The translations under genes and the position numbers were made by a program. This document shows, in pieces, positions 8,207-16,226 of a stretch of DNA of 25,076 bases; position 1 is the first letter of the stretch; each line of letters opens with the position of its first letter. Source of the DNA: an uncultured Odoribacter sp. (GTDB taxonomy: Bacteria > Bacteroidota > Bacteroidia > Bacteroidales > Marinifilaceae); assembly GCA_910578985.1 (NCBI GenBank), contig CAJTSF010000031.1:1-25076 (forward strand). The letters are read 5' to 3'. The notes beneath the pieces were generated by a model. It was not told where the DNA came from and did no database searches. It saw nothing but the letters and a program-made list of their open reading frames with translations.

Positions 8207-8560
8207 TCAGGACCGCTTTTCCTTGATTTTGGCTTTCTTTCCGGTCAGTTTGCGGAAATAATAGATTCTGGAACGTCTTACTTTTCCCACTTTGTTGATT
8301 TCGATTTCCTTGATGTACGGTGAGTTCATCGGAAAGATTCTCTCTACGCCGATGTTGCCGGACATTTTGCGAACGGTGAACGTTTTGTTGTCGCCGGTAC
8401 CTTTGATCTGGATAACTACGCCACGGTACACCTGTACACGCTCTTTGTTACCTTCGATAATTTTGTAGTGTACGCTAATGGTGTCTCCCGAATGGAATTC
8501 AGGATGCTCTACCGGATTTTCAGCGGCAAATGCCTGTTCTGCAATTTTGATTAAGTCCAT
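8207..8560 (-). CDS. rplS: 50S ribosomal protein L19
   Basis: L19 sits at the 30S-50S interface of the ribosome. The 117-residue protein begins MDLIKIAEQAF and contains the family's characteristic stretches: FHSGDTISVHYKI, RVQVYRGVVI, TFTVRKMSGNIGVERIFP, and VRRSRIYYFRKLTGKKAKIKE near the lysine-rich C-terminus. The length is the usual one. The open frame extends much further upstream, to about 8968, but that part is only the shadow of the M3 peptidase gene; the start at ATG 8558-8560 fits the family and the promoter. It is transcribed from its own promoter through a leader of about 78 bases and ends at a strong terminator, so it forms a one-gene unit here. Confidence 0.97.
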   Translation of the reverse strand: MDLIKIAEQAFAAENPVEHPEFHSGDTISVHYKIIEGNKERVQVYRGVVIQIKGTGDNKTFTVRKMSGNIGVERIFPMNSPYIKEIEINKVGKVRRSRIYYFRKLTGKKAKIKEKRS

Positions 8561-8592
8561 GTTTTTGGTTTTATAACGTTTATTTTCGAACT

Positions 8593-8626
8593 CAGCATTG
8601 CGATAGAGACTTTTATGCAAGCGGCT
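8593..8626 (-). promoter_or_regulatory. Possible stem-loop in the rplS leader
   Basis: In the minus-strand leader of rplS, CAGC and TTGC on the 5' side can pair with GCAA and GCTG on the 3' side around a 15-base loop, with a 3-base and a 1-base bulge. Ribosomal-protein leaders often fold to bind their own product, and L19 leaders are known in some other bacterial groups. The pairing here is short and unproven. Confidence 0.25.
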
Positions 8627-8644
8627 GGGTACGTTTTCGAGGCG

Positions 8645-8676
8645 CAAATGTAAGAGTAATTGTTTGAATATGCAAG
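8645..8676 (-). promoter_or_regulatory. Promoter of rplS
   Basis: On the minus strand CTTG (8676-8673) and TACATTTG (8652-8645) are separated by 20 bp. The -7 box is a full match to TAnnTTTG and the -33 box matches three of four. It lies between the stop of the M3 peptidase gene (8692) and rplS, giving a leader of about 78 bases. Confidence 0.72.
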
Positions 8677-8691
8677 TATGGGAGTGAAAAA

Positions 8692-10749
8692 TTATGAGTG
8701 AGCCGGTGATTTTAACCCGCTTCGTTCGAGCAGCGCATCCACGGAGGGTTCCTGGCCGCGGAAACGCTTGTAGAGGGTCATGGGGTGTTCGGAGCCGCCG
8801 CGGGTGAGGATGTTGCGGCGGAACGAGTCGGCGGTGTGGCGGTTGAAGATGCCGTGCTGCTTGAAGAGGGAGAAAGCATCGGCATCGAGGACTTCCGCCC
8901 ATTTGTAGCTGTAATAGCCGGCGGCGTATCCTCCTCCGAATATGTGCCCGAAGGCGGTGGAGAAGCAACTCCCTTCCACGGGGGGAAAGGTCTCGGTGGG
9001 AGCCATAGCCTGTTGTTCGAAGTCAGACACGGAGCCTTCGAAAGGGGCGGTGAGGGAGTGCCATGCCATATCTGTCATGGCGAAGCTCAGCTGTCGGTCG
9101 CATTGGTAGCCGCTTTGGAAATTGGCGGCGGCGCGTATCTTTTCAATGTAGGCTTGCGGAATCGGTTCTCCGGTCCGGTAGTGCACCGCCCAGGTGTCGA
9201 GCCACTCTTTTTCCAGCGCCCAGTTTTCCATGAGCTGGGAGGGGAGTTCCACGAAATCGCGGTAAACATTAGTGCCTCCGGTGGAGTTGTAGGTGCATTG
9301 CGACAGCATGCCGTGGAGGGCGTGCCCGAATTCGTGTAGGAAGGTGGTCACTTCGTCGAAGGTGAGCAGGGAGGGTTTGCCGGGGGTGGGTTTGGTGAAG
9401 TTCATCACGATGGAGACCAGCGGGCGGATGTCTTCGCCGTTCTTGCGGTGTTGTCCGCGGTATTCGGTCATCCAGGCGCCTCCGCTTTTGTTTTCGCGGG
9501 GGAAGAAGTCGGTGTAGAGGATGGCGAGGAAACGGTCCTCTTCGTCGTGCACTTCAAAGGTGTGTACCTCTTCATGGTATTTGGGGAGGTCGTGGCGTTC
9601 CGTGAAGGTGATGCCGTAAAGCCTGTTCGCCAGGTCGAAGATGCCTCGCTGTACGTTTTCAAGCCGGAAGTAGGGTTTCAGCATTTCGTCGTCTATGGCA
9701 TATTTTTCCTGTTTCAGGCGGTTCGAGTAATATGCCCAGTCCCAGCGGCGCAGCGTTTCGGTGAAACGGTCGCGGCGTGCATATTCCTCCACTTCCCGTT
9801 TTTCCGCGAGAGCGTGCGGGTGGGAGGCTTCCAGCAGTTGTCTGAGGAAGCCATCGACCGCCTGCGGGGTTTGCGCCATGCGGTCTGCTAGTGCGTAGTC
9901 CGCGTAATTGCGGTGCCCGAGCAGACGGGCTTTTTCCAGACGTAGATTGACGATGCGGCGGATGATATCGTTGTTGTCCGCCCCGTCGCCCGCGTTGCAG
10001 CGCGAAGCGTAGGCGCGGTACATCTTTTCGCGGAGCCGGCGGTTCCCGGCGTATTTCATGAAGGGGATGTAGCTGGGGGCATGGAGGGTGAAGAGCCAGC
10101 CTTCCAGTCCTTTCGCCTGTGCGTTTGCCGCAGCCGTTTCGACAGCGCTTTCCGGCAACCCTGCGAGGTCGGCGCTGTCGGTCAGGTGGAGGGTGAAGGC
10201 ATTGGTGGCGGCGAGGGTGTTCTCTTCGAATTTCAGGCTGAGGCGCGACAGTTCCGTGCTGATTTCCCGGAATCTCTGCCGTGCTTCCCCTTCGAGGTTG
10301 GCGCCTCCTTTGACGAAAGAGCGGAAAGTGTCATCGAGCAGGGTGGACTGTTCGGCGGTGAGGGACAGTGCGGAGCGTTGCTCGTATAGTGCCTTGACAC
10401 GGCGGAACAGGGTGGGGTTCATGGTGATGCTGTTGGCGTATTCCGTCAGCAGGGGGGATATGATCTGTGCGGTTTCCTGCATGGCATCCGAGGTGCAGGC
10501 GGAGTTGAGGTTGAAAAAGACGGAGGAGACGGTGTTGAGGGTTTCGCCTGCCCGGTCGAGCGCTTCGATCGTGTTGGCGAAAGTGGGCGGTTCCGGATTG
10601 CCGGCGATGGCTTCCATCTCCAGGTATGCCTGCCGGATGGCTTCCTGGAAGGCGGGTTCGTAGTCTGCCTGTGCGATTCGGTCGAACGGGGGTGTTTGGA
10701 ACGGGGTGTCGAAAACTTGCAAAAGCGGATTCTGTCGATTTGTTGCCAT
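8692..10749 (-). CDS. dcp: M3-family zinc metallopeptidase, Dcp-like (peptidyl-dipeptidase)
   Basis: This is a thimet-oligopeptidase-family enzyme that degrades short peptides inside the cell, releasing dipeptides if it is a true Dcp. The 685-residue chain has the zinc site HEFGH at residues 472-476 (His472, Glu473, His476) and the third ligand Glu501 in RDFVELPSQ, with the same 25-residue spacing as E. coli Dcp. The GTN.YRDFVE context and HALHG favour Dcp over oligopeptidase A. The substrate-closing region FGGGYAAGYYSYKWAE is present. I chose ATG 10749 (MATNRQNPLLQVF). An upstream TTG at 10779 is in frame but is part of the promoter -7 box, so it is very unlikely to be translated. No signal peptide is seen, so it is cytoplasmic. 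The gene is divergent from the sigma gene of the uptake operon; a role in finishing imported peptides is possible but not shown. Confidence 0.9.
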   Translation of the reverse strand: MATNRQNPLLQVFDTPFQTPPFDRIAQADYEPAFQEAIRQAYLEMEAIAGNPEPPTFANTIEALDRAGETLNTVSSVFFNLNSACTSDAMQETAQIISPLLTEYANSITMNPTLFRRVKALYEQRSALSLTAEQSTLLDDTFRSFVKGGANLEGEARQRFREISTELSRLSLKFEENTLAATNAFTLHLTDSADLAGLPESAVETAAANAQAKGLEGWLFTLHAPSYIPFMKYAGNRRLREKMYRAYASRCNAGDGADNNDIIRRIVNLRLEKARLLGHRNYADYALADRMAQTPQAVDGFLRQLLEASHPHALAEKREVEEYARRDRFTETLRRWDWAYYSNRLKQEKYAIDDEMLKPYFRLENVQRGIFDLANRLYGITFTERHDLPKYHEEVHTFEVHDEEDRFLAILYTDFFPRENKSGGAWMTEYRGQHRKNGEDIRPLVSIVMNFTKPTPGKPSLLTFDEVTTFLHEFGHALHGMLSQCTYNSTGGTNVYRDFVELPSQLMENWALEKEWLDTWAVHYRTGEPIPQAYIEKIRAAANFQSGYQCDRQLSFAMTDMAWHSLTAPFEGSVSDFEQQAMAPTETFPPVEGSCFSTAFGHIFGGGYAAGYYSYKWAEVLDADAFSLFKQHGIFNRHTADSFRRNILTRGGSEHPMTLYKRFRGQEPSVDALLERSGLKSPAHS

Positions 10750-10772
10750 GGCACATATATTTTGAATTTCAC

Positions 10773-10803
10773 CTTGCAAAAATAGAGATTTTCGCTATAT
10801 TTG
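10773..10803 (+). promoter_or_regulatory. Promoter of the ECF sigma gene and the SusCD operon
   Basis: CTTG (10773-10776) and TATATTTG (10796-10803) are separated by 19 bp. A second -7-like box, TAAATTTG, lies at 10811-10818, but no good -33 box stands at the right distance from it. From the first promoter the leader to ATG 10833 is about 22 bases. The match to the housekeeping consensus suggests that at least basal sigma expression does not need the ECF factor itself. Confidence 0.62.
10777..10784 (-). promoter_or_regulatory. -7 element for the M3 peptidase gene
   Basis: The minus strand reads TATTTTTG at 10784-10777, a full match to TAnnTTTG. The expected -33 region (around 10804-10808) reads ACTG or CACT and is a poor match. 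The leader to ATG 10749 would be about 20 bases. The element directly abuts the -33 box of the divergent sigma gene. Confidence 0.5.
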
Positions 10804-10832
10804 CAGTGCCTAAATTTGCAAAAACGGAAAAC

Positions 10833-11399
10833 ATGCCTGCGAAACGTCCCCTTTCTTTAGATGATATTTTACGTTATGACGACGCGGCGGTGAAGTTCCT
10901 GTTTGAACATTATTACGTGCAGTTGGTGGTGTTTGCCAAAAATTGGCTTCCGGATATCGAAGATTGCAAAGATGTGGTGCAGGAGATTTTTATTCATATC
11001 GTTGAGTATAAAGAACCGTTTGATTCTCTCGGCAAATTGAAAGCCTATCTTTACCAAAGTGTGCGTAACCGTTGCCTCAAGTTCCTGCGCCATGAGGAGG
11101 TCAAACAGCGTTATGCGGAAGAGATGCGGGCGGTTTCGGAGGAGGCGTATTATCTTGACCGGATGCTGGAAGAGGAGGTATATGTGCATCTGATGAATGC
11201 CATAGACGCTTTGCCTCCGCAATGCGGGAGGGTGTTCCGCTTGGTGTTGGAAAATAAAAGCAACCAGGAGATTGCCGATGCGCTTTCCATTAGCGTCGAA
11301 ACGGTCAAGTCATATAAAAAAGAGGGAAAAGCGTTGTTGTATAAACACTTGAAAGATATTATACCGATGGCATTGTTGTCTGTCTGGTTATCGTGTTGA
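10833..11399 (+). CDS. ECF-type RNA polymerase sigma factor (SusCD-operon type)
   Basis: This 188-residue protein is an extracytoplasmic-function sigma factor that would direct RNA polymerase to its target promoter when released from the FecR protein encoded next. Region 2 is seen at about residues 20-85 (FLFEHYYVQLVVFAKNWL, DCKDVVQEIFIHIV, AYLYQSVRNRCLKFLR), and region 4 at about 125-175 (LPPQCGRVFRLVLENKSN, then QEIADALSISVETVKSY as the helix-turn-helix). The open frame continues upstream to 10626, but ATG 10833 gives the family's usual N-terminus and follows the promoter. The C-terminal tail IIPMALLSVWL is hydrophobic, as in many Bacteroidales relatives. It is the first gene of the nine-gene run; fecR follows after 70 bp. 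Confidence 0.93.
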   Translation: MPAKRPLSLDDILRYDDAAVKFLFEHYYVQLVVFAKNWLPDIEDCKDVVQEIFIHIVEYKEPFDSLGKLKAYLYQSVRNRCLKFLRHEEVKQRYAEEMRAVSEEAYYLDRMLEEEVYVHLMNAIDALPPQCGRVFRLVLENKSNQEIADALSISVETVKSYKKEGKALLYKHLKDIIPMALLSVWLSC

Positions 11400-11469
11400 T
11401 TTATTTTTTTTATGTGTCTTCCCCCTCCTTTTGTTTCCTTAGGGGTCTTATCGTTGTATGTAGACTACT

Positions 11470-12651
11470 ATGGCAGCAAAAGAAAAGGAAATATTCCGAT
11501 TGGCGGAAATCATTTCGCGTTCGATACGGGGAGAAATCTCTGGTGAAGAACAGGAAGCGCTGGAAAGATGGTTGGCGGAAGATGAGCATCATCGGACGTT
11601 GTATGCCTCTTTTCAGACGGAGAAGTTTTTGGAAACCCGCACTTTATTGCGTGAGGAGCTCGACTGGCGGGGCGATTGCCGGCGTTTCCTGCTCCGGCGG
11701 AAAGCAAACCGCAGGCGGTCGCTTGTCATCCGCTGGTCCCGCTATGCCGCCGTCCTGCTTCTGTTGTTGTCCGTCGGGTTGTACCGGTTCGTGCAGAGCC
11801 GGCAGCCGACAACCGATGAGATGGTGGAAGAGTTGGCGTCCATCCGTCATAAAGCCCTGCTGACTTTGGAGGGAGGCGAGAAAATCGTGCTCACGGATTT
11901 GAACACGCACCAATCGGAATCCCAGCGGGGAGCCTCCATCGAAATCAAAGACGACCGGATTACCTATTCCGGAGAGGATACGTTCAAAGAGGATGTCCCT
12001 TGCAACTCTTTGGAGACGCCGCGGGGCGGGATGTACACCATTGTTCTGGCGGACGGTACGCGGGTGTGGCTGAATGCCGAGTCCCGGCTCCGTTATCCCG
12101 TCAAGTTCACCGGTAAGCGCCGAACGGTTTACCTGAGCGGAGAGGCTTATTTCGACGTGCAGCCCGATGCAGGGCATCCGTTTACCATTATCTCCGGGAG
12201 TACCGAAATCACCGTGCTGGGAACCTCTTTCAATTTGCGTGCTTATCCGGAAGGGGATGTGATTACGACTTTGGTGTCGGGCTCGGTGCAGATGTCCGAG
12301 GAGGTCGGCGGTCAGTCCGTCCGCCTGGCTCCCGGCGAGCAAGGGATATTCAGCGAATCCGACGGCAAGATGAGAAAACAGACGGTCGATCCCTATTTAT
12401 ATACGGCATGGAAGAGCGGGCGCATTGTTTTTCGCGATATGCGTTTAGAGGAGCTTTTCGCGAATCTTGCCCGCTGGTATGACCTGGAGGTGTTCTATCT
12501 CCAGCCGGCAGTCAAGGATATCCGCTTTACCGGCGACATCGACCGCATGGAAAGTTTTCATGAGATATTGCGCATCATCGAACAGAACCGCCGCGTGCAC
12601 TTCAGTGTGAAGAACCGTACGGTCATCATCACCTTGAGAGAAAACGAATAA
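11470..12651 (+). CDS. FecR-family anti-sigma factor, inner-membrane
   Basis: The 393-residue protein should hold the ECF sigma factor at the inner membrane and sense the transporter's signalling domain in the periplasm. Residues 1-90 form the cytoplasmic sigma-binding part with a basic end (RRKANRRRS). A single membrane helix follows (about 91-108, RYAAVLLLLLSVGLYRFV). The FecR domain is at about 186-282 (TPRGGMYTIVLADGTRVWLN, YLSGEAYFDV, VLGTSFNLRAY), and a DUF4974 domain at about 325-391 (FRDMRLEELFANLARWYDLE, IRFTGDIDR). This layout is the standard one for FecR proteins paired with STN-bearing SusC transporters. It starts at ATG 11470, 70 bp after the sigma gene, and ends 23 bp before susC, so the three are very likely co-transcribed. 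No good promoter is seen in either gap. Confidence 0.94.
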   Translation: MAAKEKEIFRLAEIISRSIRGEISGEEQEALERWLAEDEHHRTLYASFQTEKFLETRTLLREELDWRGDCRRFLLRRKANRRRSLVIRWSRYAAVLLLLLSVGLYRFVQSRQPTTDEMVEELASIRHKALLTLEGGEKIVLTDLNTHQSESQRGASIEIKDDRITYSGEDTFKEDVPCNSLETPRGGMYTIVLADGTRVWLNAESRLRYPVKFTGKRRTVYLSGEAYFDVQPDAGHPFTIISGSTEITVLGTSFNLRAYPEGDVITTLVSGSVQMSEEVGGQSVRLAPGEQGIFSESDGKMRKQTVDPYLYTAWKSGRIVFRDMRLEELFANLARWYDLEVFYLQPAVKDIRFTGDIDRMESFHEILRIIEQNRRVHFSVKNRTVIITLRENE

Positions 12652-12674
12652 AATATATCCAAATTCAAAACTCA

Positions 12675-15600
12675 ATGAAAAAAACAGTTGAAAACCAGCG
12701 TTTCCATCAGGAAAAATGGCGGCAGACCCGGAAGATCACGAAATTTTGTTTCGTGTTCCTGTTTGTTGCCTTTTTACAGGTATCCGCTAAAACCTATTCC
12801 CAGGAAGTGAAACTTGCTTTAAAGGTCAGCAATGCTTCCTTGGAACATGTCATGAACAGCATCCGCAGCCAGTCGGAGTTCAGTTTTTTCTTCGATGACG
12901 CAGCGGTCAAGAAAATATCGAATATCACCCTGGATGTTCGGGACGCCCGCGTTGAAGACGTGCTGGCGGATTGCCTGAAAGGGACAGGCTTTTCTTTCCG
13001 TATTCTGGACAAGACCATCATTCTTTTCCGTGAAAAGCAGCAGCAGACGCAGCAGAAAAAGTTGTACACCATTCGAGGCAGCGTGGTGGACGAGAGCAAC
13101 GTTCCCATGGCGGGCGTGACAGTGCTGCTCGACAGCACGCAGGTGGGTGTCTCCACGGATGTCGATGGGAATTTCATCATTTCCGTGCCGGCGGAAAAAG
13201 GGAAACTGGTTTTCTCTTTCATCGGTTACAAAACCGTGAAAGCCGCTTATGTCGACGGCAAGCCGGTGAACGTGAAAATGGAACCGGAAGCGTCCGACCT
13301 GGAAGAGGTGCAGGTTGTGGCATACGGCGCACAGAAAAAGCGTACGGTGGTCAGTGCCATCTCCTCGGTCAAAGCCGAAGATATCAAGGAATTGCCTACA
13401 CATAGCCTGGAGAACCTGTTGCAGGGACACATGGCCGGGGTTGAAGTCAGCAATATTTCCGGTTCGCCCGGCGGTGGCGGTTCCATCGTTGCCATCCGGG
13501 GCTACAGTTCCATACCTATCGGCGGGGAAGGGCAGGACCGGAAGTACGGTACTCCTCTTTACGTGGTCGATGGTGTGCCCATCCAGGCTTTTACTTCCGA
13601 CATTACCGGAAGCAATACCTTGTCCAATCTGGACCCTTCCACGATTGAATCCATCGAGGTGTTGAAAGATGCCGCTTCGGCAAGCATATACGGCTCACGT
13701 GCAGGGAACGGCGTCATTTTGATTACGACGAAAAAAGGACGTCCCGGTCAGGCACGTTTCGGCGCGAATGTTTCCTATTCTGCCTCCTGGCTTCCCATGG
13801 CTCCCAAACAATACGGCGGACGACACGAACGCGAGTACCATTTGAATGCCCTGCGTCAAACGGTTGCCCCGTATCAGACGGAAGACGGGGAGTGGAAAAT
13901 CCCGACTTCTTACGAGGAAGTTTATAACAACAAGGGTTACCAAGGTCCGATGTTCGGTTGGTTCGGCGGAACGACCAGACCTCAGAATGCCATCGTCTTG
14001 CAGGACAGTTTGAATTCGTTTTATAACAATTCCACCCATTGGTATCGTCAGAACTACCAGACTGCGAAAGTGTTGAATGCCAGTTTGCAGGCAGCCGGCG
14101 GCAGTGATAAAGTGAATTACATGGTGGGTGCCAGCTATTATACGGAGCAGGGTATCGCCATCAATACGGGTTTCAACCGCTTCAACGTCGTGTCCAATTT
14201 GACAGCTTTTCCTACCAAGCGGCTGCGGATGGACACCCAATTGGGGCTGACTTATAGCGACCGAAGCAGAGGTCAGAACGCGGGGAAAGCGGCGACTAAA
14301 ATCGAAGGTGTCGGTTCGGATGTGAAAAAGACCTCTACCCTTTTGCCGGGCGGCGGCGTTGTCGGCGATAAAATGGCTGAGATATTGAATGAGGTGTCCG
14401 AAAAGAACCAAAGTTACAGCTTGCGCTATAACATGATGCTGGATTATGAGATTATCCGGAATCTTCACTTGAAGATTTCCGCGGGAGTGGATTACAACCA
14501 GCAGAATCAAAATATATTCAAGCCGACCGTCTTGGACCCCGTGACTCATTTTTCCAGTTCGACGGGAAATATCGGGCGGACGATTATGCTTTTGAACGAG
14601 AATTTGCTGACTTACGATTTCAGCCATTTGAACAAGCATAATTTCAATGTCATCTTGGGATTGTCCTTTCAGAAAGACCAGGATTTTACAAACAAAGGGA
14701 CGGGATACAACGGTCCGAATGATAAAGTCCATTATGTCGGTTCCACCGGTTGGGGAGGAGAAAACGGTTTGAACAATACCGCCGGCATGGGCAATGAGCC
14801 TTATTACGTTTCCGCTTTTGAATATTCATCCGACTTTACGGAGGAGCGTCTGAACAGTTATTTCGGGCGTCTCACCTATAACTTCAAGGAAAAATACATG
14901 CTCGAGGCAACGGTACGCCGGGACGGTTCTTCCGTGTTCGGGGAGAATGTGCGTTGGGCGACTTTCCCGTCGGTGGCTGCCGGATGGGCTTTCTCGCAGG
15001 AGGATTTCATGCGTCCGTTTTACTGGTTGAGTTTTGGAAAAATCAGGGCGAGCTGGGGTATCTCCGGACAGAAGTTTTCGCAGCGTTACCTCAGCCAGGG
15101 CTTGATGTCTCCGGGGAGCGGTTTTCACGGGAACAATAGCATGGCTCCCGACCTCAACGGAGGTGTCATCAATAAAAACCTGAGTTGGGAAGAGACCCAG
15201 CAGTACGACTTCGGTTTGGATGCCAGTTTCCTGGACTACCGTTTGCGCATAGTCGCCGACTACTATTACCGTTACACGAAAGGGCAATTGAATGCCATCT
15301 ATTTGCCGGGCGATATTTATTATCACCAGTTCCAATGGCAGAACGGCATGGAAGTGTCCAATCAGGGTCTGGAAATCGAGTTCGATGCCGACATATTGAG
15401 GAATACGGCGGTGAAATGGAAACTGAAGTTCAATATTTCGCGGAATTGGAATCGGTTCGAGAAGAGTGCGGACGGTTTCGACTATTACGCCCAAGTGGTC
15501 GGCAAGCCCTTGCATCAGATTAAAGTCTACAAGACCAACGGATTTTACAATTCTTTGGACGAGGTGCCCATCTATTACTTGGCGGATAAGAGCCAACAGC

Positions 15601-16223
15601 CTCTTTACAATGGCAACATGAACGGGATTTACCTGCCGGGTTCCCGCCGTATCGTGGATTTGAACGGTGACGGAAGGATTTCGCAGAACGGCGACATGTA
15701 TTTTGCAGCGAGTCCGCTGCCGGTGGCGCACGGAGGTATCACCAACCGTTTGCAATGGAAGAATTTCGATTTGAACATATTTTTCAATTACTCGCTCGGT
15801 CGCCATATCCTGAAAGTGTACGATGACGTCAGCCTGTCGCCTAATTCCAGTTCCCGTCCTCTCTTTGTCGATTTGGGCGATGCTGGAATCTGGAAAGAGG
15901 GAGAAAGTTCTGCCGAATATCCCAAAGCACAGGTTTATATGTATTTGCAGGACCAATATACGGGTTATTACGATTCGGATATTGAAAAAGTCAGTTTCCT
16001 GCGTTTGAAACAAATCACCTTAGGGTACAATCTGGGCGAGAAAATCAACCGGAAGCTGAAGATTCAAAATGCCCGTGTCTTTATTACGGGTGAGAATCTA
16101 TTCCTGTTGAGCAACTATTCCGGGCTCGACCCGGAGTTGGTGGATCCGACAAACGGAATTGACAATTTGGCGACCTATCCGTTGCCTCGTAAGTTCACTG
16201 TGGGATTATCCGTTAATTTTTAA
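12675..16223 (+). CDS. SusC/RagA-type TonB-dependent outer-membrane transporter with STN domain
   Basis: The 1182-residue protein forms the outer-membrane barrel that imports the ligand with energy from TonB. A basic N-terminus and hydrophobic segment (FCFVFLFVAFLQVSA) form the signal peptide. The STN signalling domain follows at about residues 45-118 (LKVSNASLEHVMNSIRSQS, VRDARVEDVLADCLKGT), then a CarboxypepD-like domain at about 131-203 (RGSVVDESNVPMAGVTV, DGNFIISV), a TonB-box-like stretch (LEEVQVVAYG, 209-218) and the plug at about 220-352 (ENLLQGHMAGVEV, YVVDGVPIQ, IESIEVLKDAASASIYGSRA). The rest is the 22-strand-type barrel ending in VGLSVNF. The STN domain means ligand binding is reported to FecR. 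The substrate cannot be read from the sequence; neighbouring protease and thioredoxin genes argue for a peptide or protein rather than a glycan. The susD gene starts 3 bp after the stop. Confidence 0.96.
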   Translation: MKKTVENQRFHQEKWRQTRKITKFCFVFLFVAFLQVSAKTYSQEVKLALKVSNASLEHVMNSIRSQSEFSFFFDDAAVKKISNITLDVRDARVEDVLADCLKGTGFSFRILDKTIILFREKQQQTQQKKLYTIRGSVVDESNVPMAGVTVLLDSTQVGVSTDVDGNFIISVPAEKGKLVFSFIGYKTVKAAYVDGKPVNVKMEPEASDLEEVQVVAYGAQKKRTVVSAISSVKAEDIKELPTHSLENLLQGHMAGVEVSNISGSPGGGGSIVAIRGYSSIPIGGEGQDRKYGTPLYVVDGVPIQAFTSDITGSNTLSNLDPSTIESIEVLKDAASASIYGSRAGNGVILITTKKGRPGQARFGANVSYSASWLPMAPKQYGGRHEREYHLNALRQTVAPYQTEDGEWKIPTSYEEVYNNKGYQGPMFGWFGGTTRPQNAIVLQDSLNSFYNNSTHWYRQNYQTAKVLNASLQAAGGSDKVNYMVGASYYTEQGIAINTGFNRFNVVSNLTAFPTKRLRMDTQLGLTYSDRSRGQNAGKAATKIEGVGSDVKKTSTLLPGGGVVGDKMAEILNEVSEKNQSYSLRYNMMLDYEIIRNLHLKISAGVDYNQQNQNIFKPTVLDPVTHFSSSTGNIGRTIMLLNENLLTYDFSHLNKHNFNVILGLSFQKDQDFTNKGTGYNGPNDKVHYVGSTGWGGENGLNNTAGMGNEPYYVSAFEYSSDFTEERLNSYFGRLTYNFKEKYMLEATVRRDGSSVFGENVRWATFPSVAAGWAFSQEDFMRPFYWLSFGKIRASWGISGQKFSQRYLSQGLMSPGSGFHGNNSMAPDLNGGVINKNLSWEETQQYDFGLDASFLDYRLRIVADYYYRYTKGQLNAIYLPGDIYYHQFQWQNGMEVSNQGLEIEFDADILRNTAVKWKLKFNISRNWNRFEKSADGFDYYAQVVGKPLHQIKVYKTNGFYNSLDEVPIYYLADKSQQPLYNGNMNGIYLPGSRRIVDLNGDGRISQNGDMYFAASPLPVAHGGITNRLQWKNFDLNIFFNYSLGRHILKVYDDVSLSPNSSSRPLFVDLGDAGIWKEGESSAEYPKAQVYMYLQDQYTGYYDSDIEKVSFLRLKQITLGYNLGEKINRKLKIQNARVFITGENLFLLSNYSGLDPELVDPTNGIDNLATYPLPRKFTVGLSVNF

Positions 16224-16226
16224 AGC

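Noticed and set aside
8561..8968. An N-terminal extension of L19 by about 136 residues
   Set aside because: The extension is the shadow of the M3 peptidase gene, is full of Arg and His, and the normal L19 start at 8560 follows a good promoter.
10750..10779. Translation of the M3 peptidase from TTG 10779
   Set aside because: That TTG is part of the TATTTTTG promoter element, and ATG 10749 gives the N-terminus expected for the family.
11400..11469. A separate promoter for fecR
   Set aside because: The best candidate, TTTG at 11430 with TATCGTTG at 11449, has a 15-bp spacer and a mismatched -7 box, both outside the consensus seen elsewhere in the window.
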